A stretch of 64,000 nucleotides of DNA from Stenotrophomonas raiganjensis (SeqCode) (GCF_030658505.1 NZ_JAUTXR010000120.1:37034-101033), one strand, 5' to 3'; shown: positions 34,615 through 45,624, counted from the first letter of the stretch. The notes: a model not told the origin generated them from the letters alone. Numbers and translations: made by a program.

Positions 34615-35805
34615 TCAATCGCCGATGCGAGCCTTCTGCCACGGGCCGAGCATGGCGTTGAGCAGGCTGGCCTGTTCGTCGTCGCCGGTCAGCTCCCACA
34701 TGAATACCCCGGCCAGCCCCTGCTCGCGGGCAAACTGCGCACGCAGGCCGATCGAGCGCGGATCTTCATAGCTGATGAAGATCTTCTGCCCGGCGTTGTA
34801 CAGCCACGGGCTCTGCGCCTGTGGCTGCCAGTGCCTGGTCCAACCCGGCTGGTCGAGATAGCGTGCCTTGATCACCCGCCAGTCGCCGGCGTCGGCCGGT
34901 CCGCTGTAGGGCTGGTACAGACCATCTGCTGCTTCTCCGGTGACCTTGAAGCCGCGTCCATAGAACGGCACGCCCAGCACCAGCTTGTCGGCCGGCACGC
35001 CATGTTCACGGTAGTACTGCACTGCGCCGGCCACGTTGTTCCAGCGCCGCAGCTCCGGCGCCAGCGGATCGGCCGGCACTTCATGCAAGGGCGCATTGAA
35101 GGTCGACACCGATGAGAAGCCCGTGCCCATGTCGTAGCTCATCAGGTTGATGAAATCGAACACCCTGGCCAGCGCCGGCAGGTCATAGCTCGCCGCTGGA
35201 TCGTAGGGGCCATCGGTCTGCAGGCGACCGGCGGCCAGTGCGGCGGTCAACAGCATCGGCTGCCCCGCCTTGCGGCCATGCGCATCAAGGGCCACGCGGA
35301 ACGCCTGCGCAAGCCGGGTCAGGTTGGCGCGATCCTGCGGGCGGTGCGCCAGTTCCTTCGGCCCACCACTGACCGGGAATTCCCAGTCGATGTCCACGCC
35401 ATCGAAGCTGCCGGCGTGGCGTTCGAAGAACAGCGCCATGCACGAATCGACCAGGCGCTTGCGGCTGGCCTCGGTCAGCGCCGCATCGGAGAAGCCACCT
35501 GCGCCCCAGCCACCAATCGAGATCAGCGTGCGCAGGTGCGGGTGCGCCTTCTTGAGTTCGGCCAGGGCGGCGAAATTCTTCGGCGCTTCCGCACCGATCG
35601 TGCAGCGCCCGTCCTCGATGGTCGAGAACGCGTAGAACAGGTGGGTCAGACGCTCGGCCGGAATGCTCGATACCGGATAGCGCTCGGCCGATCCGCCGGG
35701 GTAGTAGGCACCGAAGATCGGCGGCTGCGCAGGCGCCGCATGCACGGCAATGGGCAAGGCACCGGCAATCAGCACGGCAAGGGCAGCCACGGTCTGGCGC
35801 AACAT
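34615..35805 (-). CDS. glycoside hydrolase family 18 (chitinase-like) protein
   Basis: A 396-residue secreted protein with a signal peptide (TVAALAVLIAGALPIAVHAA). LISIGGWGAGGFSDA and FDGVDIDWEFP, the DxxDxDxE motif with catalytic Glu142, identify family 18. INLMSYDM and a late FISYEDPRS/GVFMWELTGDD complete the barrel. It hydrolyses chitin or other GlcNAc polymers by substrate-assisted catalysis. No separate chitin-binding domain is present. It is a single gene, fitting the chitin-degrading lifestyle of this group. Confidence 0.92.
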   Translation of the reverse strand: MLRQTVAALAVLIAGALPIAVHAAPAQPPIFGAYYPGGSAERYPVSSIPAERLTHLFYAFSTIEDGRCTIGAEAPKNFAALAELKKAHPHLRTLISIGGWGAGGFSDAALTEASRKRLVDSCMALFFERHAGSFDGVDIDWEFPVSGGPKELAHRPQDRANLTRLAQAFRVALDAHGRKAGQPMLLTAALAAGRLQTDGPYDPAASYDLPALARVFDFINLMSYDMGTGFSSVSTFNAPLHEVPADPLAPELRRWNNVAGAVQYYREHGVPADKLVLGVPFYGRGFKVTGEAADGLYQPYSGPADAGDWRVIKARYLDQPGWTRHWQPQAQSPWLYNAGQKIFISYEDPRSIGLRAQFAREQGLAGVFMWELTGDDEQASLLNAMLGPWQKARIGD

Positions 35806-36021
35806 GGGATCTCCCGGTTCGAAGGCGCAGCCACGTTAGCAAACCGATGGGGCTGTGGGACGGATGTCGTGGCATGTCGTCCAGTGGACAACAACGATCC
35901 GCCAGAGGGCGACAACGTGGCAGTCATGCCGCGCCTCTCATGCACTGCAGCAGGACACGCGCTGGCGCAGCGCACTCGGCCCCCGGCATCGGCTAAGGTG
36001 GCCGCGGATCCACAACCGTAC

Positions 36022-37026
36022 ATGGACATGAGTACCGATCACGACACCCGCCACGAGGGCGACCTGCTGGACCACGACGCTCTCGACGAGCGTCAGCGAC
36101 TGGAGGCGCGCGCCTACGACGCGTTCCACCAGGGTGACCTGGCGCAGGCAGTGGGGCTGTTCAGCGAACTGATCGCCATCGCCCCCGAGGTGCCCTACCT
36201 GCACTACATGCGCGGGCTGGCGCACAAGTACCTGCGCGACTGGCCGGCGTCGCTGCAGGACAACCTGCGGTCGGAGCAGCTGCGCGGGGAATTCGATGTC
36301 GCCACCGCCTGGAATGCCGGCATCGCCGCCACCGGCATGGCGGACTGGGCCGAAGCACGACGCCAGTGGAGCCGCTGTGGCATCACCCTGCCCGAAGGCG
36401 AGGGCCCGATCGAGGGCCACTTCGGCGTGGCCTGCGTGCGCCTGGCGCCATGGTCCGACGCCGAAGTGGTGTACATGAGCCGCATTGATCCGGTGCGTGC
36501 ACGCATCGACAACGTACCGCTGCCCGAAAGCGGCTTCCGCTTCGGCGACATCGTGCTGCATGACGGTGCATCGACCGGCCGCCGTACGTACGGCGAACAC
36601 GAGGTGCCGGTGTTCAATGCAATGCAGCGCCTGCAGCCATCGGACATGGCGACCTTCACCGTGTTCGTGCAGTGCGATTCGGCCGATGACATCGCCGCCC
36701 TTGAGGCCATGAACCTGCCCGGCGTCGGCATGGTCGAGGACTGGACCGCGACCGTGCGCCGGCTGTGCCGCCGCTGCAGCTATGGCACGCCGCACCAGCA
36801 TGACGACGACACCGAGTGCGCTGATGACCATGGCTGGGCCCGCGAACGTGACCTCGGCATCGCTGCGCAGGGCCGCGCCGCGGTGGAGAAACTGATGACG
36901 ACGTGGGCCGCGGCAGCGCCGGGACGCGTGCTGGAGGCCATCGAACAGCGCGAGCATGGGCTGAATGACCCCGAGCCGGGGCAGGTCTGGTGGCTGGGGG
37001 AGGAAGAAGAATGCGCGCAGGTGTAA
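36022..37026 (+). CDS. TPR-like hypothetical protein
   Basis: A 334-residue soluble protein. Residues about 25-115 contain two to three helical-pair repeats (AYDAFHQGDLAQAVGLFSELI, LHYMRGLAHKYLRDWPASL, AWNAGIAATGMADWAEARRQW) like TPR units. The C-terminal part is acidic and has a Cys/His cluster (CRRCSYGTPHQHDDDTEC) that might bind metal. I cannot assign a function. Two in-frame ATG codons (36022, 36028) could serve as start. It ends shortly before a bidirectional terminator shared with pnp. Confidence 0.75.
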   Translation: MDMSTDHDTRHEGDLLDHDALDERQRLEARAYDAFHQGDLAQAVGLFSELIAIAPEVPYLHYMRGLAHKYLRDWPASLQDNLRSEQLRGEFDVATAWNAGIAATGMADWAEARRQWSRCGITLPEGEGPIEGHFGVACVRLAPWSDAEVVYMSRIDPVRARIDNVPLPESGFRFGDIVLHDGASTGRRTYGEHEVPVFNAMQRLQPSDMATFTVFVQCDSADDIAALEAMNLPGVGMVEDWTATVRRLCRRCSYGTPHQHDDDTECADDHGWARERDLGIAAQGRAAVEKLMTTWAAAAPGRVLEAIEQREHGLNDPEPGQVWWLGEEEECAQV

Positions 37027-37063
37027 GGACCACCGGTCCTCACCCACCGGATTCCAGGCAAAG

Positions 37064-37089
37064 AAAAAGCGGGCCGAAGCCCGCTTTTT
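37064..37089. terminator. bidirectional intrinsic terminator
   Basis: AAAAAGCGGGC, loop CGAA, GCCCGCTTTTT: T runs on both strands, between two convergent genes. Confidence 0.85.
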
Positions 37090-37110
37090 CATTTCAGCGA
37101 TTCCAGAAGC

Positions 37111-37158
37111 GTGTCAACCAAGGTTGACACCTACCGTAATCGACCGGAGGTCGATTAC
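37111..37158. repeat. SMAG REP and a second palindrome over the pnp stop codon
   Basis: Minus orientation: GTAGGTGTCAAC-CTTG-GTTGACAC at 37111-37134. A second 10-bp palindrome at 37136-37158 (GTAATCGACC, 3-base loop, and its complement) contains the TAA stop of pnp. Confidence 0.75.
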
Positions 37159-39263
37159 TCGGCGCTGGCGCCTTCGCCTTCTTCCACGGCCTTCATCGAC
37201 AGGCGGATACGGCCCTGCTTGTCGACTTCCAGCACCTTGACCTTGACCACATCGCCTTCCTTCAGCTTGTCGCCGACCTTCTCGACGCGCTCGCTGGAGA
37301 TCTGCGAGACGTGGACCAGGCCGTCCTTGCCCGGCAGGATGGTGACGAACGCACCGAAGTCCATGATCTTGGCGACCTTGCCTTCGTAGATGCGGCCCGG
37401 CTCGACGTCCGAGGTGATCTGCTCGATGCGGGCCTTGGCAGCCTGGGCAGCGATGGCGTTGACCGACGCGATGACGATGGTGCCGTCGTCCTGGATGTCG
37501 ATCTGGGTGCCGGTTTCCTTGGTGATGGCCTGGATGGTCGAGCCACCCTTGCCGATCACTTCGCGGATCTTGTCCGGGTGGATCTTGATGGTCAGCAGGC
37601 GCGGCGCGTAGTCCGACAGCTCTTCACGCGGAGCGGTCAGGCCGTGGGCCATTTCGCCCAGGATGTGCAGACGGCCAGCCTTGGCCTGCTGCAGGGCCTG
37701 CTTCATGATCTCTTCGGTGATGCCTTCGATCTTGATGTCCATCTGCAGGGCGGAGATGCCCTCAGCGGTACCAGCCACCTTGAAGTCCATGTCGCCCAGG
37801 TGATCTTCGTCACCCAGGATGTCGGACAGGACGACGAAGCGCTCACCTTCCTTGACCAGGCCCATGGCGATACCGGCCACCGGCGCCTTCACCGGCACGC
37901 CGGCGTCCATCAGGGCCAGCGACGAGCCGCAGACCGAAGCCATCGACGAGGAACCGTTCGACTCGGTGATTTCCGAGACGACGCGGATGGTGTACGGGAA
38001 GGCTTCCAGCGACGGCATGACAGCCAGCACGCCGCGCTTGGCCAGGCGACCGTGGCCGATTTCGCGGCGCTTCGGGCCCATCATGCGGCCGCACTCGCCC
38101 ACCGAGAACGGAGGGAAGTTGTAGTGGAACAGGAAGTTTTCCTTGTACTCACCGGCAACGGCGTCGATGACCTGGCCGTCACGGGCGGTGCCCAGGGTGA
38201 TGGTCACGATGGCCTGGGTTTCGCCGCGGGTGAACAGCGAGGAACCGTGGGTACGCGGCAGCACGCCGGTCTTCACGGCGATCGGGCGGACGGTATCCAG
38301 CGCACGGCCGTCGATGCGGACCTTGGTGTCCAGCACCGAGTCACGCATGGTGCGGTATTCCAGCTCGCCGAATTCCTTCGACAGCTCGGCCGGGTTCCAG
38401 CCCTCGGCGGCCACGCGGCCAGCCAGGGTTTCGAACACGTCCTTCTTGATCGCCGAGATGGCGTCGCGGCGCTGCAGCTTGTCGCGCACCTGGAAGGCTT
38501 CGCCCAGGCGCGGGCCGATGGCTTCCTTCAGGGCGGAGATCAGCGCGTCGTTCTTGGCCGGGGCTTCCCAGGTCGACGGCTTGGTGCCGGCTTCGACGGT
38601 CAGCTCGTTGATCGCGTTGATGACCTTCTGCATTTCGCGGTGACCGAAGGTCACGGCGCCCAGCATCACTTCTTCGGACAGCAGCGCGGCTTCGGATTCG
38701 ACCATCAGCACGGCGTTGGAGGTACCGGCGACAACCAGTTCCAGCTGCGAGTCAGCCAGTTCGCTGACGGTCGGGTTCAGGATGTACTCGCCGTTCTTGT
38801 AACCGACCTTGGCAGCGCCGATCGGACCCATGAACGGGGTGCCGGCCAGGGCCAGGGCAGCCGAGGCGCCGATCAGGGCCGGGATGTCACCGTCCACGTC
38901 CGGGTTCAACGACATGACCGTGGCGATGATCTGCACTTCGTTCTTGTAGTCTTCCGGGAACAGCGGGCGGATCGGACGGTCGATCAGGCGCGAGATCAGC
39001 GTTTCCTTCTCGGTCGCACGGCCTTCACGCTTGAAGAAACCACCCGGGATACGGCCGCCGGCGTAGAACTTTTCCTGATAATCGACGGTCAGCGGGAAGA
39101 AGTCCTGGCCTTCGCGCGCGCTCTTGGCGGCGACGGCGGTGACCAGCAGTACGGTGTCGTCCATCTTGACGATGACGGCGCCGCTGGCCTGACGGGCGAC
39201 TTCGCCGGTCTCAAGCGTGACGGTGTGCTTGCCGTACTGGAAGGTTTTGGTGATTTTTGCCAC
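37155..39263 (-). CDS. pnp: polyribonucleotide nucleotidyltransferase (PNPase)
   Basis: A 702-residue exoribonuclease that degrades RNA 3' to 5' with phosphate. Two RNase PH-like domains (start [13 protein letters not shown]; second domain near [15 protein letters not shown]) are separated by a helical linker. They are followed by a KH domain ([15 protein letters not shown]) and an S1 domain ([29 protein letters not shown] split over 620-690). The acid residues needed for catalysis lie around [18 protein letters not shown]. It follows rpsO as usual. Confidence 0.98.
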   Translation of the reverse strand: MAKITKTFQYGKHTVTLETGEVARQASGAVIVKMDDTVLLVTAVAAKSAREGQDFFPLTVDYQEKFYAGGRIPGGFFKREGRATEKETLISRLIDRPIRPLFPEDYKNEVQIIATVMSLNPDVDGDIPALIGASAALALAGTPFMGPIGAAKVGYKNGEYILNPTVSELADSQLELVVAGTSNAVLMVESEAALLSEEVMLGAVTFGHREMQKVINAINELTVEAGTKPSTWEAPAKNDALISALKEAIGPRLGEAFQVRDKLQRRDAISAIKKDVFETLAGRVAAEGWNPAELSKEFGELEYRTMRDSVLDTKVRIDGRALDTVRPIAVKTGVLPRTHGSSLFTRGETQAIVTITLGTARDGQVIDAVAGEYKENFLFHYNFPPFSVGECGRMMGPKRREIGHGRLAKRGVLAVMPSLEAFPYTIRVVSEITESNGSSSMASVCGSSLALMDAGVPVKAPVAGIAMGLVKEGERFVVLSDILGDEDHLGDMDFKVAGTAEGISALQMDIKIEGITEEIMKQALQQAKAGRLHILGEMAHGLTAPREELSDYAPRLLTIKIHPDKIREVIGKGGSTIQAITKETGTQIDIQDDGTIVIASVNAIAAQAAKARIEQITSDVEPGRIYEGKVAKIMDFGAFVTILPGKDGLVHVSQISSERVEKVGDKLKEGDVVKVKVLEVDKQGRIRLSMKAVEEGEGASAE

Positions 39264-39367
39264 GGAGGGTGTCCTTGGGGATGCTGTCTGCGAATTTGGA
39301 CCGTCGGCGACCCTTGCCGCCAGCGGGTGGCCGGATCGTTCCGGCCTGAATCGGGGATTGCGGTGCT

Positions 39368-39402
39368 ACAAAACAAAACCGCGGCGCATCGCTGCGCCGC
39401 GG
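39368..39402 (-). terminator. terminator after rpsO
   Basis: Minus orientation: CCGCGGCGCA, loop GCGA, TGCGCCGCGG, then TTTTGTTTTG. It separates rpsO from pnp and probably limits read-through, as in E. coli. Confidence 0.8.
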
Positions 39403-39414
39403 GGGATTCGTTGC

Positions 39415-39675
39415 TTAGCGACGCAGGCCAAGCTTCTCGATCAGAGCCTTGTAACGCTCGACGTCCTTCTTCTTCAGGTAGTCGAGCAGGCTGCGGCGGC
39501 GGTTGACCATCTGCAGCAGGCCGCGACGGCTGTGGTGGTCCTTCTTGTGGGTCTTGAAGTGGCCGGTCAGCAGCTCGATGCGGGCGGTCAGCAGGGCCAC
39601 CTGGACTTCCGGGGAGCCGGTGTCAGCCGAGCTGCGCTTGTTGTCTTCAATGACCTTCTGGGTGTCGATCGACAT
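39415..39675 (-). CDS. rpsO: 30S ribosomal protein S15
   Basis: An 86-residue protein, [30 protein letters not shown] with the central [19 protein letters not shown] that binds 16S rRNA. Complete. The start at 39675 fits the family apart from the usual N-terminal variation. Confidence 0.98.
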   Translation of the reverse strand: MSIDTQKVIEDNKRSSADTGSPEVQVALLTARIELLTGHFKTHKKDHHSRRGLLQMVNRRRSLLDYLKKKDVERYKALIEKLGLRR

Positions 39676-39848
39676 TGCTTTTTTCTCTGTGATGCGTGGC
39701 CGGCAGGAACGCGCTTCGCGCACCGCCAGGCTCGCCGTGGACTACGAGGATGAAACCTGCACGAGGCAGGCTGCCGGAAAACGGCCGCGAAATTGTAACG
39801 GTCGGGGGCTTCCGGGACAAGGACCGCGGCTGAACCGCCCTGCCTCGG

Positions 39849-40757
39849 TCAGAGGTTGAAACGGCGCTGCGGGGCCAGCAGGCCACTGTCATCGACCTGG
39901 CCCAGGCCCTGGACGGCATCGTCCGGGCCGAACACGGCCACCAGGCCCTGCGGCCAGGACAGGTCGCGCTGGCGCTGGCCGACACAGAACCGGTGAGCCT
40001 GGTCCGCGTCAAGGTCGACCCGCGGGTATTCAGCCAGGCCGGCCGCCAGCGGCAGCAGCAGCGCGTCCATGCCCGCCTCGTCACCGGCCTCGACCATCGC
40101 CCGCAGCTGATCCAGGGTGACCATCACCGGTTCACGGAACGGCTCGACCCAGAGCCGGCGCAGCGCACTGATGTGCGCACCACAACCCAGTGCTTCGCCC
40201 AGGTCGCGGGCCAGGCTGCGGATATAGGTGCCCGAGCCACAGGTTACACGCAGCCGCAATCGCTCCGGCTGCTGCTCGAGCACCTCGATGGCGTGCACCT
40301 GCACCTCGCGCTCCGGGGCCTCGATGGCCTCGCCGCGGCGGGCCTTCACATACAGCGGCTCACCGCCCTGCTTCAGTGCCGAATAGATCGGCGCGCGCTG
40401 GCGGATGCTGCCGGTCAGCGGCGCCAGCGCCGCCTGCAGGGTCTCGGCACTGATCGAAGGCACCGGGCGCTGCAGCAGCACCTGGCCTTCGGAATCGTCG
40501 GTGTCGGTGGTCTGGCCCAGCATGATCTCGGCGTCGTACGCCTTGGCCGAGCCGAGCAGCAGGCCGGCAATCTTGGTCGCCTCGCCGAAGCACAGCGGCA
40601 GCAGGCCGGTGGCCAGCGGGTCGAGGCTGCCGGTATGGCCGCCCTTTTCGGCGCGGAACAGGCGGCGGGCCACCTGCAGGGCGGCGTTGGAACTCATGCC
40701 GGTCGACTTGTCGAGCAGCAGGATGCCATCCAGGCGGCGGAACTGAATTCGGGTCAT
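39849..40757 (-). CDS. truB: tRNA pseudouridine(55) synthase
   Basis: A 302-residue enzyme that makes pseudouridine 55 in the T loop of tRNAs. The catalytic Asp is in [38 protein letters not shown] and [14 protein letters not shown] are conserved. The C-terminal extension (PUA-like) is short. It lies between rbfA and rpsO, the standard order. Confidence 0.97.
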   Translation of the reverse strand: MTRIQFRRLDGILLLDKSTGMSSNAALQVARRLFRAEKGGHTGSLDPLATGLLPLCFGEATKIAGLLLGSAKAYDAEIMLGQTTDTDDSEGQVLLQRPVPSISAETLQAALAPLTGSIRQRAPIYSALKQGGEPLYVKARRGEAIEAPEREVQVHAIEVLEQQPERLRLRVTCGSGTYIRSLARDLGEALGCGAHISALRRLWVEPFREPVMVTLDQLRAMVEAGDEAGMDALLLPLAAGLAEYPRVDLDADQAHRFCVGQRQRDLSWPQGLVAVFGPDDAVQGLGQVDDSGLLAPQRRFNL

Positions 40758-40768
40758 GGCAGGAGTGT

Positions 40769-40791
40769 GTAGAGCCGAGCCATGCCCGGCT
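40769..40791. repeat. SMAG REP element
   Basis: GTAGAGCCGAGC-CAT-GCCCGGCT: a GTAG head with one stem mismatch, in the rbfA-truB gap. Confidence 0.7.
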
Positions 40792-40836
40792 GCCGCAGCG
40801 CGGCCCGCACAGGCATCGCGTTGCCGGAATGAAAAG

Positions 40837-40858
40837 ACGCCGGGCATGGGCCCGGCGC
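40837..40858. repeat. REP palindrome
   Basis: GCGCCGGGC region around CATG with its complement GCCCGGCGC; it ends five bases before the rbfA stop codon. Confidence 0.6.
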
Positions 40859-40862
40859 TGGC

Positions 40863-41246
40863 TTATTCTTCGTCGCTCTCGCGACGCTTCTCCGCGGCCA
40901 GCGTATCGGGCAGGTCGCGCAGGATGTTGTCGATGTGCTCACCACGGTCGACCGAGTCGTCGTAGTGGAAGTGCAGCTCCGGCACGTGGCGCAGCTTCAT
41001 CGCGCGGGCCAGGTCCATGCGCAGGCGGTAGCCCAGCTCCTTCAGGCCGGCCACGGCTTCAGCCGAACGCTCCGGCATCAGCGCGGTGACGAACACCTTG
41101 GCATGGGCCATGTCGCGGGTGATTTCCACGTCGGACACGCTCACCGAGGGCAACCCATGCTCGCGCACGGCGTTGTGCACCAGGGTGCCGAGTTCACGGC
41201 GCAGCTGGGCGGAGACACGGTCGGTTCGATGGAAAGTCTTGGGCAC
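40863..41246 (-). CDS. rbfA: ribosome-binding factor A
   Basis: A 127-residue KH-like protein that helps mature the 30S subunit. FHRTDRVSAQLRRELGTLV opens it and VTALMPERSAEAVAGLKELGY plus RHVPELHFHYDDSVDRGEHI are conserved. No ATG fits the N-terminus, so the start is the GTG at 41246 (encoding MPKTFHR). Confidence 0.96.
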   Translation of the reverse strand: MPKTFHRTDRVSAQLRRELGTLVHNAVREHGLPSVSVSDVEITRDMAHAKVFVTALMPERSAEAVAGLKELGYRLRMDLARAMKLRHVPELHFHYDDSVDRGEHIDNILRDLPDTLAAEKRRESDEE

Positions 41247-41270
41247 GAGGAGCTCTTGGTTCAGTTGTCG

Positions 41271-41359
41271 CCCGACCAACGGTCGGGCGCTACATCTACA
41301 TGGTACCCGACCGTTGGTCGGGTTCTACATCACGGTAGGGCCCGACCGTTGGTCGGGCC
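41271..41359. repeat. three REP palindromes in a row
   Basis: Copies at 41271-41293, 41305-41328 and 41335-41359 share CCCGACC-g/a-TTGGTCGGG stems. The first two have CTAC heads (minus orientation) and the third a GTAG head (plus). They fill the infB-rbfA gap. Confidence 0.8.
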
Positions 41360-41370
41360 ACCTTGCAGCA

Positions 41371-44016
41371 TTACAGGGTGCGCGGCACTTCGATACGCTC
41401 GAAGCACTCGATCTGGTCACCCGGCTTGACGTCGTTGTAGGCCTTCACCGCGATACCGCATTCGGTACCGTTGCGGACTTCCTCGACGTTCTCCTTGAAG
41501 CGGCGCAGCGATTCCAGTTCGCCTTCGAAGATCACCACGCTGTCGCGCAGCACGCGGATCGGCTTGTTGCGCTTGACCACGCCCTCGATGACCATCGAGC
41601 CGGCAACCGCGCCCAGCTTGGAGCTGCGGAAGACGTCGCGGACCTCGGCGATACCGATGATCTCTTCGCGGATCTCCACGCCCAGCAGACCGGAGGCCAC
41701 CTGCTTCACCTGGTCGATCACGTCATAGATGATCGAGAAGTAACGCAGGTCCACGCCGTTGGATTCAATGATGCGACGGGCCGAAGCATCCGCACGCACG
41801 TTGAAGCCGATGACGGTGGCCTTCGAAGCGGCCGCCGAGTTGGCGTCCGATTCGGTGATACCGCCCACGCCGGAGTGGATCACATTGATGCGGATGTCGT
41901 CGTTGGACAGCGCGACCAGTGCCTGGCTCAGGGCCTGCACCGACCCCTGCACGTCGGCCTTGATGACCAGGTTGAGGACCTGCTGGCCCTCACCCTTGCC
42001 CAGGGTCGCCATGATGTCTTCCATGCGGCTGCCCGCGGTGGCCACCAGGCGCGATTCACGGCGCTTGGTCTCACGCTGCTGGGCAACGTCCTTGGCCAGG
42101 CGCTCGTCCTCGACGACCACGAAGTCGTCACCGGCTTCCGGCACGCCGGACAGGCCCAGGACCTGCACCGGGATGGACGGGCCAGCGAACTCCGGCTGCT
42201 TGCCGGTTTCGTCGAACAGCGCACGCACGCGGCCATACTGGATGCCGCACACCAGGTAGTCGCCCTTCTTCAGGCGGCCCTGCTGCACCAGCACGGTAGC
42301 GACCGGGCCGCGGCCCTTGTCCAGCGACGACTCGATCACCACGCCCGAGGCGCGGCCTTCGTCGACGGCCTTCAGTTCCAGCAGTTCGGCCTGGATCGAG
42401 ATGGCGTCCAGCAGGTCGTCGATGCCCAGGCCGGTCTTGGCCGAGATCTCCACCATCTGGGTGTCACCACCGAAGTCTTCGGCCACGACCTGCTCGGACA
42501 GCAGTTCGTTCTTGACCCGCATCGGGTCGGCGTCGGACTTGTCGATCTTGTTGATCGCCACGATCAGCGGCACACCCGCCGAACGGGCGTGCTGGATCGC
42601 TTCCTTGGTCTGCGGCATGACGCCGTCATCGGCAGCCACGACCAGCACCACGATGTCGGTCAGCTTGGCACCGCGGGCACGCATCGAGGTGAAGGCAGCA
42701 TGGCCCGGGGTATCCAGGAAGCTGATCACGCCCTTCGGCGTATCCACGTGGTAGGCACCGATGTGCTGGGTGATGCCGCCGGCTTCGCCGGTGGCGACCT
42801 TGGTGCGGCGGATGTAATCCAGCAGCGAGGTCTTGCCGTGATCGACGTGGCCCATGATGGTGACCACCGGCGGACGCTGGGTGGCTTCGCCCTGGTTTTC
42901 ACCGGTCGAGGCCAGCAGTGCGTCTTCGGCGTCGTTGTCGTTGGCACGGATCGCCTTGTGGCCGAGTTCTTCGGTCACCAGCGCGGCGGTGTCATGGTCG
43001 ATGGACTGGGTGATGGTGGCCATCACGCCCATCTTGAACAGCGCCTTCACCACTTCGCCGCCCTTCAGCGCCAGCTTCTGCGCCAGGTCGGCCACGGTGA
43101 TGGTGTCGCCGATCGCCACTTCACGCACCACCGGCGCGGTCGGACGCTCGAAGGCGTGCGGACCGGCATTGTTGCCACCGCGCGACATGTCGCGACGGCC
43201 ACCGGCCTGGTTACGCCCGCCCGGACGACCACGGGTGTTGCTGTTGTTGCTGTTGCCACGACGCGCACGGTCGGCAGCCGACAGGTGCATCTGGCCGGCG
43301 AAACGGTCGCCCGGGCCACGCTCGTTGCGCGGCGCGCTGCGGTTGTTGCGGTCGTCGCTGCGCGGCGGCGGCGGTGCACTGCGCGGCGCAGCCGGAGCGG
43401 CGGCCGGAGCACGCGGCGGGCGCGGCGCGGTTTCATCGATCGGAGCGCGCTTGGGCTTGGTGGCAGCCAGTGCCTCGGCAGCCTTGGCGGCAGCCGCAGC
43501 TTCTTCGGCCGCCTTCTTCTCTGCCTCGGCGCGTTCCTTGGCCGCAGCTTCTTCTTCGCGGGCGCGGACGATGGCCTCGTCACGCAGGCGATCCTTCTCG
43601 GCCAGCGCCTGCTGTTCGGCCAGGTTGCGTGCGCGCGATTCTTCCAGCTTGCGCAGGATGTCGGCGCGCTCTTCGTCCGGCGTCATGGCGCGGGCACCAT
43701 CCTTGACGTAGGTACGCTTCTGGCGCACCTCGACATTCACGGTCGTCTTGCTGCGACCGGAACTGACCGTCACTTCCTGCTGTTTCCGGCGATTGAGCGT
43801 GATCTTCTTTGCAGACTGATCCGTCTCTTCCGGGGCCTGCTCGGGCTTGCCATGCGAGCGACGAAGGAAGCCCAGGAGCTTCACCTTCTCGGTACTGGTC
43901 ACGACCTGGTCGGGACCGCTGAACTTCATGCCGGCACCGGCCAGCTGTTCCAGCAGTTTTTCGACCGGCGTGTTGACCAGTTCGGCAAGCTTGCGGATGG
44001 TGGTTTGCTGCGACAT
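41371..44016 (-). CDS. infB: translation initiation factor IF-2
   Basis: An 881-residue GTPase that brings initiator tRNA to the 30S subunit. N-terminal IF2-N domain ([20 protein letters not shown]), then a long Ala/Glu/Arg-rich charged linker (about 130-290). The G domain has [12 protein letters not shown] (about 388), DTPGHAAF and NKIDKSDA. Domains II-IV at the C-terminus end in [12 protein letters not shown]. Complete. Confidence 0.98.
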   Translation of the reverse strand: MSQQTTIRKLAELVNTPVEKLLEQLAGAGMKFSGPDQVVTSTEKVKLLGFLRRSHGKPEQAPEETDQSAKKITLNRRKQQEVTVSSGRSKTTVNVEVRQKRTYVKDGARAMTPDEERADILRKLEESRARNLAEQQALAEKDRLRDEAIVRAREEEAAAKERAEAEKKAAEEAAAAAKAAEALAATKPKRAPIDETAPRPPRAPAAAPAAPRSAPPPPRSDDRNNRSAPRNERGPGDRFAGQMHLSAADRARRGNSNNSNTRGRPGGRNQAGGRRDMSRGGNNAGPHAFERPTAPVVREVAIGDTITVADLAQKLALKGGEVVKALFKMGVMATITQSIDHDTAALVTEELGHKAIRANDNDAEDALLASTGENQGEATQRPPVVTIMGHVDHGKTSLLDYIRRTKVATGEAGGITQHIGAYHVDTPKGVISFLDTPGHAAFTSMRARGAKLTDIVVLVVAADDGVMPQTKEAIQHARSAGVPLIVAINKIDKSDADPMRVKNELLSEQVVAEDFGGDTQMVEISAKTGLGIDDLLDAISIQAELLELKAVDEGRASGVVIESSLDKGRGPVATVLVQQGRLKKGDYLVCGIQYGRVRALFDETGKQPEFAGPSIPVQVLGLSGVPEAGDDFVVVEDERLAKDVAQQRETKRRESRLVATAGSRMEDIMATLGKGEGQQVLNLVIKADVQGSVQALSQALVALSNDDIRINVIHSGVGGITESDANSAAASKATVIGFNVRADASARRIIESNGVDLRYFSIIYDVIDQVKQVASGLLGVEIREEIIGIAEVRDVFRSSKLGAVAGSMVIEGVVKRNKPIRVLRDSVVIFEGELESLRRFKENVEEVRNGTECGIAVKAYNDVKPGDQIECFERIEVPRTL

Positions 44017-44108
44017 TCGGATCCTATGATCTTGTGGGCGCCCCCCCGCATCTGGAGGTGGCGCGGATTCTACGCCCTGAGCGGCTCAGGGCCCTGTTCA
44101 TTGCCGGC

Positions 44109-45620
44109 TCATTCGCCGCGTTCCAGTCGGGCGATCTCCTCGGCACGCGCGGCCAGGATCAGCGCCGCAGCGCGCTCCTGGTCCAGCCCTTCAATGCCGA
44201 AGTCCATGACCTCGTCGGCGGCCAGGTCGGACAGATCCTCGCTGGTACGCACGCCGTGGCCGGCCAGCGCATACGCGGTGGCTTCGTCCATGCCCTTCAG
44301 GGACAGCAGGTCCTGCGCCGGCTGGCCGTCTTCAAGGCCTTCTTCGACTGCCAGGGCCTCATTGAGCAGCGCATCGCGGGCACGAGCGCGCAGCTCTTCG
44401 ACGATGTCCTCGTCGAAACCTTCCACGGCCAGCAGTTCGCCAACCGGTACATAAGCGATTTCCTCGACGGTGCCGAAGCCTTCGCTGACCAGGATGCCGG
44501 CGATCTCTTCGTCCACTTCCAGCTTGTCCATGAACAGCTGGCGGGCCGAAGCCTGCTCGGCCTCCGACTTGGCGGTGACCTGGTCCTGGGTCATCACGTT
44601 GAGCTGCCAGCCGGTCAGGCGGCTGGCCAGGCGCACGTTCTGGCCGCCCTTGCCGATCGCCTGGGCCAGGCGGTCTTCGGCGACGGCCAGGTCCATCGAG
44701 TGCTTGTCCTCATCGACGATGATCGACTGCACTTCGGCCGGCGCCATCGCGTTGATGACGAAGTTGGCCGGGTTGTCGTTCCACAGCACGATGTCCACGC
44801 GCTCGCCATTGAGCTCGTTGGACACGGCCTGCACGCGCGAACCACGCATGCCGATGCAGGCGCCGATCGGATCGGTGCGCTGGTCGTGGGCGAGCACGGC
44901 GATCTTGGCGCGGTCGCCCGGATCGCGGGCACAGGCCTTGATTTCCACCAGGCCCTGGCCGACTTCCGGCACTTCCAGCTTGAACAGCTCGATCATGAAT
45001 TCCGGGGCGGCGCGGCTGATGAACAGCTGCGGGCCACGCGGTTCCGAACGGACTTCGGCCAGGTAGCCGCGCACGCGGTCGCCGGCGCGCAGCACGTCGC
45101 GCGGAATGCCCTTGTCCTTCGGGATGAAGCCTTCGGCGTTGCCACCGAGGTCGACATAGATGTTGCCGCGCTCGGCGCGCTTGACCACACCGGTGATCAG
45201 CTCGCCGACGCGATCCTTCCACGCATCCACGACCTGCTGGCGCTCGGCTTCGCGCACGCGCTGGACGATGACCTGCTTGGCGGCCTGGGCCGCGATGCGG
45301 CCGAAGTCCGGGTTCTCGATCTGCTCTTCGATGTAGTCGCCGACGTCCACGCCTTCGGCTTCATCGATGGCGTCCATCAGGCGGATCTGGCGGTCCGGCG
45401 ATTCCATGACCACGTCATCGGCCACCACTTCCCAGCGGCGGTAGGTTTCGTAGCTGCCATCCTTGTGGTCGATGACCACGCGGGTCAGCACTTCCTCGTC
45501 GGGATAGCGCTTCTTCGCTGCCGAGGCCAGGGCGGCCTCGATGGCATCGAAGATCACTTCACGCGGCACGCCCTTCTCGTTGGCGACCGCGTCGACTACC
45601 AGCAACAGTTCCTTGCTCAT
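44109..45620 (-). CDS. nusA: transcription termination/antitermination protein NusA
   Basis: A 503-residue protein that binds RNA polymerase and modulates pausing, termination and antitermination. N-terminal polymerase-binding domain (residues 1-125), S1 domain (ITGVVKRAERGNIYVDLGG), two KH domains (GACIGMRGSRVQAV and AIGKGGQNVRLAS), and two C-terminal acidic helical repeats. It starts 4 bp after rimP. Confidence 0.98.
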   Translation of the reverse strand: MSKELLLVVDAVANEKGVPREVIFDAIEAALASAAKKRYPDEEVLTRVVIDHKDGSYETYRRWEVVADDVVMESPDRQIRLMDAIDEAEGVDVGDYIEEQIENPDFGRIAAQAAKQVIVQRVREAERQQVVDAWKDRVGELITGVVKRAERGNIYVDLGGNAEGFIPKDKGIPRDVLRAGDRVRGYLAEVRSEPRGPQLFISRAAPEFMIELFKLEVPEVGQGLVEIKACARDPGDRAKIAVLAHDQRTDPIGACIGMRGSRVQAVSNELNGERVDIVLWNDNPANFVINAMAPAEVQSIIVDEDKHSMDLAVAEDRLAQAIGKGGQNVRLASRLTGWQLNVMTQDQVTAKSEAEQASARQLFMDKLEVDEEIAGILVSEGFGTVEEIAYVPVGELLAVEGFDEDIVEELRARARDALLNEALAVEEGLEDGQPAQDLLSLKGMDEATAYALAGHGVRTSEDLSDLAADEVMDFGIEGLDQERAAALILAARAEEIARLERGE

Positions 45621-45624
45621 TGGC

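Noticed and set aside
41271..41359. CRISPR-like array
   Set aside because: Three short palindromes of about 24 bp with unequal spacing and mixed orientation are REPs; there are no regular spacers and no cas genes.
41086..44454. A 1122-codon open frame on the plus strand opposite infB
   Set aside because: It mirrors infB and nusA on the other strand, has no ribosome-binding site or domain, and follows from high GC at third positions leaving few stops in the antisense frame.
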